A DNA stretch of 64,000 nucleotides from Lacrimispora xylanisolvens (lineage in GTDB: Bacteria; Bacillota; Clostridia; Lachnospirales; Lachnospiraceae), in the NCBI GenBank assembly GCA_017084465.1, contig CP070896.1:2857501-2921500 (forward strand), read 5' to 3'. Under the pieces are notes generated by a model. It did no database searches and was not told the DNA's origin. It saw only the letters and a list, made by a program, of their open reading frames with translations. Made by a program: the position numbers and the translations under genes. Positions 30,910-40,744 of this stretch are shown piece after piece. How positions within the stretch are numbered: position 1 is the first letter of the stretch; each line of letters begins with the position of its first letter.

Positions 30910-31336
30910 ATGATGTTAGGTATAAAAGAGATTCAGGAGATTATTCCACACAGACATCCGTTTTTTATTGGTAGACTGCATTGAAGAACTGGTACCTGGA
31001 GAGAAGGCTGTGGGATATAAATGTGTCACTTATGATGAGTCCTTTTTCCGGGGTCATTTTCCGGAAGAACCGGTTATGCCAGGTGTTTTAATTATTGAAG
31101 CGCTGGCTCAGGTTGGAGCGGTTGCTATATTAAGCATGGAAGAGAATAAGGGGAAGATCGCTTATTTCGGAGCAATTGACAAGGCTAAATTTAAACAGAA
31201 AGTGTATCCAGGAAGTAAGATTAAACTGGACTGTGAAATTATTAGAAAAAAGGGTCCGGTAGGAGTTGGGAAAGCGGTTGCCACTGTAGACGGTAAAATC
31301 GCTGCCAGCGCTGAACTGACATTTATGATTGGGTAG
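30910..31336 (+). CDS. fabZ: 3-hydroxyacyl-ACP dehydratase (one frameshift)
   Basis: A hot-dog-fold dehydratase of about 141 residues that makes trans-2-enoyl-ACP. The catalytic His is in IPHRHPF and the partner Glu in FPEEPVMPGVLIIEALAQ. The T6 run at 30961-30966 has one T too many; removing it gives HRHPFLLVDCIEELVPG. The ATG at 30910 or the next codon can serve as start, with ggag in front. FabZ is the only dehydratase seen; no fabA or fabM is present. Confidence 0.94.
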
Positions 31337-31346
31337 GTGGAGACCG

Positions 31347-32699
31347 ATGTTTGATAAGATTTTAATTGCCAACCGCGGTGAGATTGCGGTAAGAATCATA
31401 AGAGCATGCAGGGAGATGGGAATTAAAACGGTTGCTGTATACTCGGAAGCGGATCGGGAAAGCCTTCATACCCTTCTGGCAGATGAAGCCATCTGCATCG
31501 GACCGGCACCGTCCACTCAGAGCTATTTAAATATGGAACGGATTCTCACTGCTACCGTAGCCATGAAGGCAGACGCAATTCACCCGGGATTTGGATTTCT
31601 TTCTGAGAACGCCCGATTTGCAGAACTCTGTCAGAAATGCAACATTACCTTTATCGGACCAGATGCCGGAATTATCAATAAAATGGGAAATAAATCGGAA
31701 GCCAGAAAAACCATGATGGAAGCAGGCGTACCGGTAGTACCAGGCGGAAAGGAAGCCGTTCATCACGTGGAAGAAGCCAGACAAATGGCTGAGCGGATCG
31801 GTTTTCCGGTTATGATCAAGGCCTCGTCAGGGGGCGGCGGTAAAGGAATGCGTATTTCAAAGGGCATGGAAGACTTTGAAGCAAATTTTAAAAATGCACA
31901 GATGGAATCGGTAAAAGGATTCTCCGACGATACCATGTACATTGAGAAATATATTGAAAAGCCAAGACATATTGAATTTCAGATACTTGCAGATCAGATG
32001 GGTCATGTGATTCATCTGGGAGAACGGGATTGTTCCATTCAAAGGCGTCACCAGAAGGTACTGGAGGAATCCCCTTCTGCAGCAATTTCTGAGGAACTTC
32101 GCCACCAGATGGGCGAGGTTGCTGTACGTGCAGCTAAGGCGGTAGGCTATGTGAATGCAGGTACCATAGAATTTTTGCTGGATAAGGATAAGAATTTTTA
32201 CTTTATGGAAATGAATACAAGAATTCAGGTGGAGCATCCGGTAACAGAAATGGTAACCGGACTGGATCTTATAAAAGAACAGATCCGCATTGCAGCCGGT
32301 GAACCTCTTAGTGTATCACAGTCTGATATCACAATCTCCGGCCATGCCATTGAATGCAGGATTAATGCGGAAAATCCATCAAAAAATTTTATGCCATGTC
32401 CTGGTCTTATTAAAAATGTTCACGTACCGGGAGGCAATGGTGTACGAATTGATACCCACATTTACAATGATTACAAGGTTCCGGCAAATTACGATTCCAT
32501 GCTGATGAAGCTGATCGTTCATGGGAAAGACCGTACGGAAGCCATTGCTAAGATGAGAAGCGCCCTTGGGGAACTTATTATTGAAGGAATTGAAACAAAT
32601 ATAGATTTTCAGTTTGATATATTAAGTCATGATGCATATCGGGATGGTGATGTGGATACAGACTTTATTCCCAAATTCTTCCCGGATTATGTCCGGTAA
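31347..32699 (+). CDS. accC: Acetyl-CoA carboxylase biotin carboxylase subunit
   Basis: A 450-residue ATP-grasp enzyme that carboxylates biotin on AccB. The opening FDKILIANRGEIAVRIIRA is invariant. The glycine-rich ATP loop is KASSGGGGKGMRI, and the active-site region reads EMNTRIQVEHPVTE. The ATG at 31347 follows ggtggag. The frame is intact, and the gene lies 10 nt after fabZ. Confidence 0.97.
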   Translation: MFDKILIANRGEIAVRIIRACREMGIKTVAVYSEADRESLHTLLADEAICIGPAPSTQSYLNMERILTATVAMKADAIHPGFGFLSENARFAELCQKCNITFIGPDAGIINKMGNKSEARKTMMEAGVPVVPGGKEAVHHVEEARQMAERIGFPVMIKASSGGGGKGMRISKGMEDFEANFKNAQMESVKGFSDDTMYIEKYIEKPRHIEFQILADQMGHVIHLGERDCSIQRRHQKVLEESPSAAISEELRHQMGEVAVRAAKAVGYVNAGTIEFLLDKDKNFYFMEMNTRIQVEHPVTEMVTGLDLIKEQIRIAAGEPLSVSQSDITISGHAIECRINAENPSKNFMPCPGLIKNVHVPGGNGVRIDTHIYNDYKVPANYDSMLMKLIVHGKDRTEAIAKMRSALGELIIEGIETNIDFQFDILSHDAYRDGDVDTDFIPKFFPDYVR

Positions 32700-32720
32700 A
32701 CAGGGAAAGGAGCAGATCTT

Positions 32721-34394
32721 ATGTTAAAAGAAATGTTTAAGAAAACTTATACCCTGATTGACAGCAAATACAGGACAGTGGAGAAAACCGGAGAACCAAA
32801 TATTCCGGAGGGACTTTGGAAAAAGTGCAATAAATGCTGTCAGCCAATCTATGCGGAGGATGTAAGAAGCAATCATTACGTCTGCCCAAAGTGTAAGGGA
32901 TACTTCAGAATTCACGCCTTTCAGAGAATTGAAATGACAGCAGATGCAGGAACCTTTGAAGAATGGGATAAAGAGATGGAATTTGAGAATCCTCTTGATT
33001 TCCCGGGATATGAAAAGAAGATTGCTGCAGCCAGAGAAAAAACAGGACTGTCAGAAGCCATTGTGACAGGTGTCTGTGAAATTAACGGTCAGAAAGCTGT
33101 GCTTGGTGTCTGTGATGCCGGGTTTATTATGAGCAGCATGGGGCATGCAGTAGGAGAAAAGATCGCCAGAGCTGTTGAGCGTGCGACTGCTGAGAAACTT
33201 CCTGTAATTTTATTCGCCTGTTCTGGTGGAGCCAGAATGCAGGAGGGAATCGTGTCCTTAATGCAGATGGCGAAAACTTCTGCAGCATTAAAACGCCATC
33301 ATAAGGCTGGGCAGCTTTATATCAGTGTTCTTACTGATCCTACAACCGGTGGTGTCACCGCAAGTTTTGCAATGCTTGGAGATATTATTCTGGCCGAACC
33401 AGGGGCTTTAATTGGCTTTGCAGGCCCACGGGTCATTGAACAGACAATTGGTCAGAAACTACCAGAAGGCTTTCAGAGGGCTGAATTTTTACTGGAACAT
33501 GGATTTGTTGATAAGATCGTTCCAAGAGAAGAGATGAAGGATATATTAACTTCTATCTTAAAGCTCCACAATCCCCACAACAAGGAAAGTTTTTGTGTGG
33601 ATAACCAGGAAGCAGATGAAAATGCCTGTGGAAAAAAGAGTGGGTTCTGGCCGAAAAAAAATAAAAGAAGCCCATGGGACACGGTGCAGCTGTCAAGAAG
33701 TGCGGACCGCCCGGTAGCTTCGGATTATATTCATCAGCTCTTTGATGATTTTATGGAGCTTGCCGGAGACCGTTATTTTAAAGATGACGGGGCAATTGTA
33801 GGCGGAATTGCATCCTTTCATGGAATGCCTGTCACTGTGATTGGGCAGGAAAAAGGCAAGAATACAAAGGATAATATCAAACGTAATTTTGGTATGCCTT
33901 CACCTGAAGGTTATAGAAAGGCCTTAAGACTGATGAAACAGGCAGAGAGCTTTAACCGCCCCATTATCTGTTTTGTGGATACGCCGGGAGCGTTCTGCGG
34001 TCTTGAAGCAGAGGAGCGGGGGCAGGGAGAAGCCATTGCCAGAAACTTATTTGAAATGGCAGATTTAACAGTACCGGTTCTTTCCATTGTAATTGGAGAG
34101 GGCGGAAGCGGAGGCGCTCTTGCCATGGCAGTTGGAAATGAAGTCTGGATGATGGAAAATTCTATCTATTCCATTCTGTCTCCGGAAGGCTTTGCCTCTA
34201 TATTGTATAAAGACAGTAAAAAAGCAAATGATGCAGCCAGAGTCATGAAGATCACGGCTAAGGATCTGATGGATCTTGGTCTTATTGAACGGGTGATACC
34301 GGAGGAAGAACCTGCCTGTGCAGAAAATATTCCGGAGATTGCTAAGGAAATGGACCGGGCAATGATAGAGTTTTTGCCGGATACCTTACCATGA
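32721..34394 (+). CDS. accDA: Fused acetyl-CoA carboxylase carboxyltransferase (beta-alpha)
   Basis: 557 residues joining AccD and AccA in one frame. The N-terminal AccD part has the zinc ribbon Cys36-x2-Cys39 and Cys55-x2-Cys58, and a crotonase core with [18 protein letters not shown]. After a charged linker (about residues 290-325, [16 protein letters not shown]) the AccA part begins, with [19 protein letters not shown] and [16 protein letters not shown]. coli and streptococci have two separate proteins. No frameshift correction is needed, so the fusion is real in this sequence. It completes malonyl-CoA synthesis with accB and accC. Confidence 0.95.
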   Translation: MLKEMFKKTYTLIDSKYRTVEKTGEPNIPEGLWKKCNKCCQPIYAEDVRSNHYVCPKCKGYFRIHAFQRIEMTADAGTFEEWDKEMEFENPLDFPGYEKKIAAAREKTGLSEAIVTGVCEINGQKAVLGVCDAGFIMSSMGHAVGEKIARAVERATAEKLPVILFACSGGARMQEGIVSLMQMAKTSAALKRHHKAGQLYISVLTDPTTGGVTASFAMLGDIILAEPGALIGFAGPRVIEQTIGQKLPEGFQRAEFLLEHGFVDKIVPREEMKDILTSILKLHNPHNKESFCVDNQEADENACGKKSGFWPKKNKRSPWDTVQLSRSADRPVASDYIHQLFDDFMELAGDRYFKDDGAIVGGIASFHGMPVTVIGQEKGKNTKDNIKRNFGMPSPEGYRKALRLMKQAESFNRPIICFVDTPGAFCGLEAEERGQGEAIARNLFEMADLTVPVLSIVIGEGGSGGALAMAVGNEVWMMENSIYSILSPEGFASILYKDSKKANDAARVMKITAKDLMDLGLIERVIPEEEPACAENIPEIAKEMDRAMIEFLPDTLP

Positions 34395-34443
34395 CGAAAG
34401 AAGAACTGACAAATCAAAGATATGATAGATTTAGGAGAATGTG

Positions 34444-35564
34444 ATGGGAACATTAAAACCATTGGTAATAGGAGATCTGGTGGCAAAATATCCGGTAATT
34501 CAGGGTGGAATGGGAGTTGGAATCAGCCTTTCCTCACTTGCAGGAGCTGTGGCTAAAGCAGGAGGAGTTGGTATTATTTCAACGGCTCAGATTGGTTTTA
34601 AACAGCCTGATTTCCTTAAGAATCCCCTGGAAGCCAATTTACGTGCGATTGGTGAGGAAATGAAGAAGGCCAGGGAGATTGCTCCAGAAGGAATTATAGG
34701 CTTTAATATTATGGTTGCCACCAAAAATTATGCAAGCTATGTGAAAAAAGCGGTGATAGCAGGTGCTGATATCATCATTTCAGGAGCAGGTCTTCCTGTA
34801 AGTCTTCCGGAGTATGTGGCGGAGGCTGCAGAAGAAGCTGGTATTAAACTGAAAACAAAAATTGCCCCCATTGTTTCAACAGTAAAGTCTGCTATGGTTA
34901 TCTGTAAGATGTGGGATCGTAAATTTAACCAGGCTCCGGATCTGGTTGTTGTGGAAGGTCCTCTGGCAGGCGGCCATCTGGGATTCTCCAGAGAAGACTT
35001 ATCAGAACTGGGTGTTGATACAGCAGATGTGGAACACACCTTTCAGCAGGCGAAATATGACGAAGAAGTAAGGGGTATCATCCGGCTTGTAAGAGAGTAC
35101 GGTGAAAAGTATAACAAAGTAATACCGGTAGTAACTGCTGGCGGAATCTATACCCATGAGGATGTCATGCATCAGATTGATCTGGGTGCTGATGGTGTCC
35201 AGGTTGCAACCAGGTTTGTCACAACCCAGGAATGCGATGCTCCGGAGGAATTTAAGGAAGCTTATATAAAGTCAGCCAAAGAGGATATTGTCATCACGAA
35301 AAGTCCGGTTGGAATGCCAGGCAGAGCCATAAAAATCCGTTTTTGGATCATGTGGCCAATACCCCCTTTAAACTGGAACATTGCTATGATTGTCTGGAGA
35401 AGTGCGACAGAAAAACCATACCCTACTGCATTACAAAAGCCTTAATCTCATCGGCGGAAGGAAGAACCGAAGACGGACTGGTATTTTGCGGCAGCAATGC
35501 TTATCGGGCAGAGAAGATGGAAACGGTTGATGAAGTAATGAAAGATCTTGTTTTTGGAGAATAA
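34444..35564 (+). CDS. FabK-like NAD(P)H-dependent flavin oxidoreductase / nitronate monooxygenase (one frameshift)
   Basis: About 373 residues, an FMN TIM-barrel protein of the NPD/FabK family. Motifs are YPVIQGGMGVGISLSSLA, VVVEGPLAGGHLGFS and DLGADGVQVATRFVTT. It has a Cys-rich C-terminal extension (CYDCLEKCDRKTIPYC) not found in classical FabK. The A5 run at 35331-35335 lacks one A; adding it gives RAIKNPFLDHVANTPF. It follows the fab operon by 49 nt and may be cotranscribed. Whether it reduces enoyl-ACP or oxidises nitronates cannot be told. Confidence 0.87.
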
Positions 35565-35628
35565 CATTTCATAAACTCTTCTTTTTAGGAATAGGATAAA
35601 AAGAAAACATAGATATGTGGAGTGATGG

Positions 35629-36247
35629 ATGTTAAATTATCTCTGGGCATTTATGCTATTGATAGGAGTTATCTGGGGAGCACTTCATGGAAATTTAAGT
35701 GCTGTAACAGACGGAGCTTTAACTTCTGCAAAAGAATCGGTGATGCTGTGCATTACCATGCTTGGAATTATGTCTTTCTGGACCGGACTGATGGAAATCG
35801 GAAGTAAATCAGGACTGATTGAACGGTTGTCAGCCAAAATGGGGCCAGTGCTTCATTTTTTGTTTCCAAAGATACCTGAAAAAACATCCATCCCTGGAGT
35901 ATATATCTACCAATATCATTGCAAATATTCTGGGTCTGGGCTGGGCAGCGACACCTGCTGGTCTGAAGGCAATGGAATCCTTAAAGGATTTAGAGGAAAC
36001 CAGAAGAAAAGAGTATTCTCAGGGTAAGAAAATCCCCAAACCGGTTTCCCATGATACTGCCAATAATGAGATGTGCACGTTTATGATTATTAACATATCG
36101 TCGCTCCAGTTAATCCCTGTCAATATGATTGCTTACAGAAGCCAGTATGGCAGTCTTGATCCAACAGCAATTGTAGGGCCAGCCATTGCAGCAACCCTGT
36201 TTTCAACGGTAATCGGTGTTGCTTTGTGTAAGCTTCTTGACCGGTGA
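35629..36247 (+). CDS. spmA: Spore maturation protein A (one frameshift)
   Basis: About 206 residues with several hydrophobic segments (nucleoside recognition/gate domain). In Bacillus, SpmA and SpmB act together in spore core dehydration. Conserved parts are WAFMLLIGVIWGALHGN, GIMSFWTGLMEI and ANILGLGWAATPAGLKAM. The A6 run at 35879-35884 has one A too many; removing it gives PKIPEKHPSLEYIST. Normally spmB follows at once; here a terminator and a convergent gene follow instead. Confidence 0.92.
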
Positions 36248-36268
36248 TATCTTATACGACTAAAAAAC

Positions 36269-36300
36269 CGCCGGTCCTCCAGATGCTTGAAGGACCGGCG
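36269..36300. terminator. Bidirectional terminator between spmA and pectate lyase
   Basis: A 10-bp perfect inverted repeat (cgccggtcct / aggaccggcg). An A6 run on the left makes it a strong terminator for the minus strand; the right side (atttg) is weaker for the plus strand. Confidence 0.8.
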
Positions 36301-36307
36301 ATTTGCG

Positions 36308-37330
36308 TTATTTGGTGTTGAAAGAGCAGTTGACTACTGTAGCGCCCACTATGACATCTTTACTTGCACCGCCGCTGGAGATGCAGTCTGAAAACTTATG
36401 AGTTCCTGAGGAAGGAGCCTTTGGGAAGTAGAAATTAACGTTGTTATTCTTTGCTGTACAATTTTTGAGAGTGATATAACCGGTATTGTTATTCTGGTCA
36501 TATCCTCTTTTTTTATTGCCAATAGCAACGCAGCCTTCCAGATAATGGTTGTCGCTGGTATAATTTCCGCCTACTTTAAAGCCCTGTCCGTTTCCATTGC
36601 CTTTTCCGTTGTAAGAAGCTTCGCAGTTATATAATTTAACTGCATTGCCTGCGGAATAGAAATCGAAGCCGTCATCAGAATTGTTAAGAGCATTACAGTT
36701 TCTAAATACATTGCCGCTTCCGATGCTTAACTTGGCTGCAAAACCATCTGCATTTTCTCCGTTGGTTTTAGAGTCGTAGTTATAAGTAGAGGTAACACGA
36801 GTGATTTCATTATTGTATGCCCCGTTGCTCATCTGAAGGCCGGTGTCTCCACATTTAGTAATGAAGCAGTCTGTAACCTTGTTGTTGCCTCCGCTGATAT
36901 GTATTCCGTTATCTCCTGCGTTCTGAATGGTAAGACCGGATATAACCCAATAGTTACCCGTAATCTGGAAGCCTCTTGAGCTGTCAGCATATGGCTGGCT
37001 TGAGAAATCAACAACTGGCTTGTGACCGCTGTAATTCATAATCCGGATTGGTGAACCTGAAGTACCGCTTTTGCTTAATTTGTAGGTATTAGATGATTTG
37101 TAGGTCCCATTCATTAAATAGATGGTAGTGCCTGCGGAAGCGTTGCCCAATGCCTTATCAATGGTCTTATAAGGCTTGTCTTTAGACTGTCCGTTGTTGG
37201 AGTCGCTGCCGCTTGCAGAAACATAGTACTCCTTTGAAGCACCATGCGCTGGTGTGGGACTCATAACACATAAACTGGTGACCATAAAGCAGGTAGTGAT
37301 GATACTGATGATTCTTTTTCCATTTCTCAT
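36308..37330 (-). CDS. Secreted pectate lyase-like beta-helix protein (PL9-like)
   Basis: 340 residues with a signal peptide (basic MRNGKR start, hydrophobic core, cleavage after AHGA near residue 31). The mature part opens with EYYVSASGSDSNNGQ and folds as a right-handed parallel beta-helix with many Asn-rich turns. NADGFAAK and SDDGFDFYS match the calcium and catalytic Lys region of family PL9 lyases, which cleave polygalacturonate. It would act outside the cell. It is monocistronic, with its own promoter and a folded 5' leader. Confidence 0.87.
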   Translation of the reverse strand: MRNGKRIISIITTCFMVTSLCVMSPTPAHGASKEYYVSASGSDSNNGQSKDKPYKTIDKALGNASAGTTIYLMNGTYKSSNTYKLSKSGTSGSPIRIMNYSGHKPVVDFSSQPYADSSRGFQITGNYWVISGLTIQNAGDNGIHISGGNNKVTDCFITKCGDTGLQMSNGAYNNEITRVTSTYNYDSKTNGENADGFAAKLSIGSGNVFRNCNALNNSDDGFDFYSAGNAVKLYNCEASYNGKGNGNGQGFKVGGNYTSDNHYLEGCVAIGNKKRGYDQNNNTGYITLKNCTAKNNNVNFYFPKAPSSGTHKFSDCISSGGASKDVIVGATVVNCSFNTK

Positions 37331-37352
37331 TTTTTATCCCCTTTCTTTCTAT

Positions 37353-37390
37353 CTAGATTCCGTGCCAATTAGTTGGCCCGGTATTACTAG
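37353..37390 (-). promoter_or_regulatory. Folded 5' leader of the pectate lyase mRNA
   Basis: On the minus strand, ctag...ctag encloses ccg-g-gccaa / ttggc-a-cgg, an interrupted hairpin of about 12 bp. It lies between the promoter and the aaagggg ribosome site. It could stabilise the mRNA or be regulatory. I do not recognise a known riboswitch class. Confidence 0.5.
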
Positions 37391-37409
37391 CTACATAAAC
37401 TATAATTAG

Positions 37410-37438
37410 ATACTAAAATAGTAAAAAACAATTGTCAA
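37410..37438 (-). promoter_or_regulatory. Promoter of the pectate lyase gene
   Basis: Minus-strand TTGACA (complement of 37433-37438) and TAGTAT (complement of 37410-37415) with a 17-nt spacer. The start point would lie about 70 nt upstream of the ATG. Confidence 0.65.
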
Positions 37439-37520
37439 TAAAAAAGAAAGGGATTGTTAAATTATTCCAAAATGTCATAAATAATACTATAATTATCAAG
37501 TGAATAGAATATAAAAAAGA

Positions 37521-37571
37521 AAAAAGCATATAGAGATGTCAGGGTATTCTCGTCATCTCTATATGCTTTTT
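37521..37571. terminator. Bidirectional terminator
   Basis: An 18-bp perfect inverted repeat (aaaaagcatatagagatg / catctctatatgcttttt) with A- and T-runs on both sides. It ends the TSCPD gene transcript on the minus strand. Confidence 0.9.
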
Positions 37572-37586
37572 AACATGTATGAAAAA

Positions 37587-37838
37587 TTACTGATTGCTTT
37601 CCTTATATTCTTTTAATGCTTTGGACAGCTGATCCGGGCAGGAAGTAGGACGAAAGCCGCATTTAATTCCTTCCAGACGGCGAATGGCATCATCAACATC
37701 CATACCTTCTACCAGTCTTGATACACCCTGGGTATTTCCTGAACAACCGCCTACAAACTGAACATGACCAACCTTACTGCCTTCTATTTCAAAATTAATT
37801 TCCTGAGAACAAACTCCGTGTGTTTTATATTTCATCAT
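37587..37838 (-). CDS. TSCPD domain protein (TIGR03905 type)
   Basis: An 83-residue protein with the diagnostic C-terminal TSCPDQLSKAL motif and a central GGCSGNTQGVSRLVEGM. Four or five cysteines (VCSQE, GGCSG, KCGF, SCPD) may bind metal. The same domain ends some ribonucleotide reductases, but the role of the stand-alone form is unknown. Two adjacent ATG codons can start it, with ggaggt in front. It is a single gene with its own terminator. Confidence 0.88.
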   Translation of the reverse strand: MMKYKTHGVCSQEINFEIEGSKVGHVQFVGGCSGNTQGVSRLVEGMDVDDAIRRLEGIKCGFRPTSCPDQLSKALKEYKESNQ

Positions 37839-37953
37839 TCATACCTCCGTATAATTGTAACGCTTACCTCAACTGGAACTTTAAAGAATTATAACGAATT
37901 CCATGGCAAGTGTCAATAGATCATAATAGGAAGAAATAGGATGCATCACGCAG

Positions 37954-38865
37954 TTAAGATTCTGGCATAAGTTCTTTCTGTTCTTTTAAATACTCATACA
38001 ACATATTGGATTTGTCTGCTAGTTGGGGATTGATACAGTTGGAGGATAATTTGGCAAAACCAATATTTGTTTTAACCGAATCTCTGATCCTGTAATATGT
38101 AAGGTTTGGAAACATCTGAAGATTGGCAAGCTGTCTGGGTAAAATGGCACAGCCGCCTTTTTGAGACAAAAAAGATAGAAGCATCATATGTCGGGGGAAT
38201 GTCCCAGCAATACTGCCTGTGTATCCAATATTATAAAGTTGTTTTTTCGCCAGCCGGTAAATATCCGACTCCTTGGCAATGGTGTAAATATTATCAAATT
38301 TAAAACCTTTTAAATCAATCTCACTGCCTTGTTCAAATGGAAATACATTCTTACTGCAGATCATCACCATCTCATCTGAGACCAGAGAAACCGTATCATA
38401 TTCTGTGTCATTCATTAAATCCGTGCGGCAGATAGCAGCATCAATCTCCTGCTGTGAAAGCATCTTAATCAGATTTGACTGATCATCTTCCACAATTTGA
38501 ATAGAATAATTACCAAATTTCTCCTGAAAGTCAAGAAGCAGCTGCATAATCCCGCTTTCTGCAAGGCAGGGAATGGTTCCTACGGTCAACTCTGTAACAT
38601 AGCAGGAAGTTCCAAACTTTTCCAGTTTTGTTCTTAAGTCCTGGGTACACTTGCGGATGTTTAATGCATATTCCAGGTAGACATTGCCTGCTTCTGTCAG
38701 TTCTGCCTTTGTATTACTTCTTATAAATAATACAATTCCCAGCTCATTTTCAATTGCCTTAATATGCTTTGATAAAGCTGACTGGGAAATATAAATGCTT
38801 TCGGCAGCGGTAGAAAAATTTTGATACTTTGCCAATGCTAAGAAATCATCAATCCATTTTGTCAT
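37954..38865 (-). CDS. LysR family transcriptional regulator
   Basis: 303 residues with an N-terminal winged helix-turn-helix (FLALAKYQNFSTAAESIYIS and QSALSKHIKAIENELG) and a periplasmic-binding-fold effector domain starting near VTELTVGTIPCLAESG. I use the ATG at 38865, preceded by ggggg, rather than the TTG two codons upstream. It is divergent from the UbiD-type decarboxylase operon across 412 nt, and probably controls that operon in response to a phenolic acid. The effector is inferred from context. Confidence 0.9.
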   Translation of the reverse strand: MTKWIDDFLALAKYQNFSTAAESIYISQSALSKHIKAIENELGIVLFIRSNTKAELTEAGNVYLEYALNIRKCTQDLRTKLEKFGTSCYVTELTVGTIPCLAESGIMQLLLDFQEKFGNYSIQIVEDDQSNLIKMLSQQEIDAAICRTDLMNDTEYDTVSLVSDEMVMICSKNVFPFEQGSEIDLKGFKFDNIYTIAKESDIYRLAKKQLYNIGYTGSIAGTFPRHMMLLSFLSQKGGCAILPRQLANLQMFPNLTYYRIRDSVKTNIGFAKLSSNCINPQLADKSNMLYEYLKEQKELMPES

Positions 38866-39175
38866 AATCAAATAGCCCCCTTAAGTTACTGATAAATCGT
38901 AAAAATCTACACTCAGATGTACGTTTTGTCATTAACACTATTATAATACAGAATGATGAGAAGGAAAATATGTTTATACTATTTTATCATGACATTTTAG
39001 AATACTTTTAAATATTAAAAAAACATAAAGTTAACTATCATTTCAATGGTAAAGTGCAATAAAATGCGTATTTATAAATCGATTATTTTGGGTTTACCAT
39101 TTGTTATGAATCATAATTGAAAAATTTCAAGATTTTTTGATTCCATTATGGAATAGTTGCGCGAATTTAATCGAA

Positions 39176-39204
39176 TTGCCACGAAAATTGTAATTGATTA
39201 TAAT
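39176..39204 (+). promoter_or_regulatory. Promoter of the decarboxylase operon; 38866-39277 LysR/UbiD intergenic region
   Basis: TTGCCA and TATAAT are separated by exactly 17 nt, 73 nt upstream of the ubiD-like ATG. The 412-nt gap is very AT-rich and holds no gene. It is the expected place for LysR binding sites (T-N11-A palindromes), but I cannot single out one with confidence. Confidence 0.7.
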
Positions 39205-39277
39205 TTAACTATGTTGGAAAAATAATCCAGCTGGGAACCGTATCAGCATCATATGAAGAAAATCAGGAGGAAAATTT

Positions 39278-40717
39278 ATGGCAAAAGTTTATCAGGATTT
39301 GCGCAGTTTCCTTTCCACTCTGGAAGAAAACGGTCAGTTAGTACGAATTAAGGAGGAGGTTAATCCAGAACCGGATATTGCGGCAGCAGGCAGAGCAGCG
39401 GCAAACATTGAGAGTGGTCCGGCGGTTTTATTTGAAAAGGTAAAAGGATATCCTTACAGCGTAGTTACCAATGTGCATGGTTCATGGGCAAATCATGCTC
39501 TGATGCTTGGCATGGATAAAACGGCATCAACCAAAGAGCAGTTCCATGAAATCAACCGCAGATGGGATCGATTCCCGGTTAAGCCTGAAATCCTCAAACG
39601 AGAAGAAGCACCCTGTAAAGAAAATACCATTGATAAAGCGGAGGATATCAACCTGTTTGAGCTCCTTCCATTATACAGAATCAATGATCAGGATGGAGGC
39701 TTCTTCCTTTCTAAAGCGTCTATTATTACGGCTGATCCCAATGAGCCGGATAATTTTGACAAGTTAAATGTTGGTACATACCGCATTCAGGTTAAGGGAA
39801 AGAATCGTGTAGGAATTCAGGCACTTGCATTTCATGACATTGCAATCCAGCTGGAAGCAGCTGAGAGAAAGAATGAAAAGGTTCCGATCTGCATTACAGT
39901 TGGAAACAGCCCGCTGGTAACCTATATGGCATCTACTCCTGTTATGTATACTCAAAATGAGTATGAATTTGTAGGTGCGCTTCAGGATGGTGTTCCTACA
40001 CAGATTGTTCAGTCCGATCTTTACAAAAACCTGTATGTTCCAGCTGGGTCAGAGGTTGTTTTAGAAGGTTATATTGAGCCAAGGGTACGTGAGGTAGAAG
40101 GCCCGTTCGGAGAATTTCCGGGATCCTACTCAGGTTCCAGACGCCAGTGCGTGATTACAATAACTCATGTAACCCATAGAACAAATCCTATTTTTGAGAA
40201 CCTCTATCTGGGTATTCCATGGACTGAAATCGATTATCTTATGGCTTTAAATACATCCGTTCCACTTTATCAGCAGATCAAACGGGATTTCCCTGAGGTA
40301 CAGGCAGTTAATGCCATGTATACTCATGGAATCGGCTGCATTATTTCCACGAAGGTACGTTTCGGTGGTTTTGGTAAAGAAGTGGCATTCCGCCTTCTTT
40401 CCACCCCTCATGGCGGTTCGTACAGTAAGATTATTATTATTGTTGATGAATTTGTTGATCCCTTTAACCTCCCTCAGGTTATGTGGGCACTGACTACCCG
40501 TGTGAGACCGGATAAAGACGTTGTGGTGATTCCGAACTGTCCGGGTATGCCTCTTGACCCATCCTCATATCCGGCTGGAATGCATTCCAAACTGATTATA
40601 GATGCGACTACACCAAAGGATCCGGAACCTAATCCAAGAGAAGTTGAACTTTTAGAGCCACCAGCTGGTTATGAAAAGTATGAAGCTTTGATTCGTAAAC
40701 TGATGTCTGAGATGTAA
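39278..40717 (+). CDS. UbiD family hydroxyarylic acid decarboxylase, subunit C
   Basis: 479 residues of the UbiD superfamily, which use prenylated FMN and a divalent metal for reversible non-oxidative decarboxylation. DLRSFLSTLEENGQL opens the protein. The Arg-Glu-Glu catalytic region is IEPRVREVEGPFGEFPG, and PHGGSYSKIIIIVDEFVDP lies in the C-terminal part. The gene group (subunit D, UbiX-type B, LpdD) points to a hydroxybenzoate, vanillate, gallate or protocatechuate type enzyme. The ATG follows aggagg. Substrate not determined. Confidence 0.94.
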   Translation: MAKVYQDLRSFLSTLEENGQLVRIKEEVNPEPDIAAAGRAAANIESGPAVLFEKVKGYPYSVVTNVHGSWANHALMLGMDKTASTKEQFHEINRRWDRFPVKPEILKREEAPCKENTIDKAEDINLFELLPLYRINDQDGGFFLSKASIITADPNEPDNFDKLNVGTYRIQVKGKNRVGIQALAFHDIAIQLEAAERKNEKVPICITVGNSPLVTYMASTPVMYTQNEYEFVGALQDGVPTQIVQSDLYKNLYVPAGSEVVLEGYIEPRVREVEGPFGEFPGSYSGSRRQCVITITHVTHRTNPIFENLYLGIPWTEIDYLMALNTSVPLYQQIKRDFPEVQAVNAMYTHGIGCIISTKVRFGGFGKEVAFRLLSTPHGGSYSKIIIIVDEFVDPFNLPQVMWALTTRVRPDKDVVVIPNCPGMPLDPSSYPAGMHSKLIIDATTPKDPEPNPREVELLEPPAGYEKYEALIRKLMSEM

Positions 40718-40744
40718 GCTCTATAACGAAAGGAGATTGAAACT

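Noticed and set aside
32721-34394. accDA fusion as a frameshift artefact
   Set aside because: Both halves lie in one uninterrupted frame with a plausible linker, so no correction creates the fusion.
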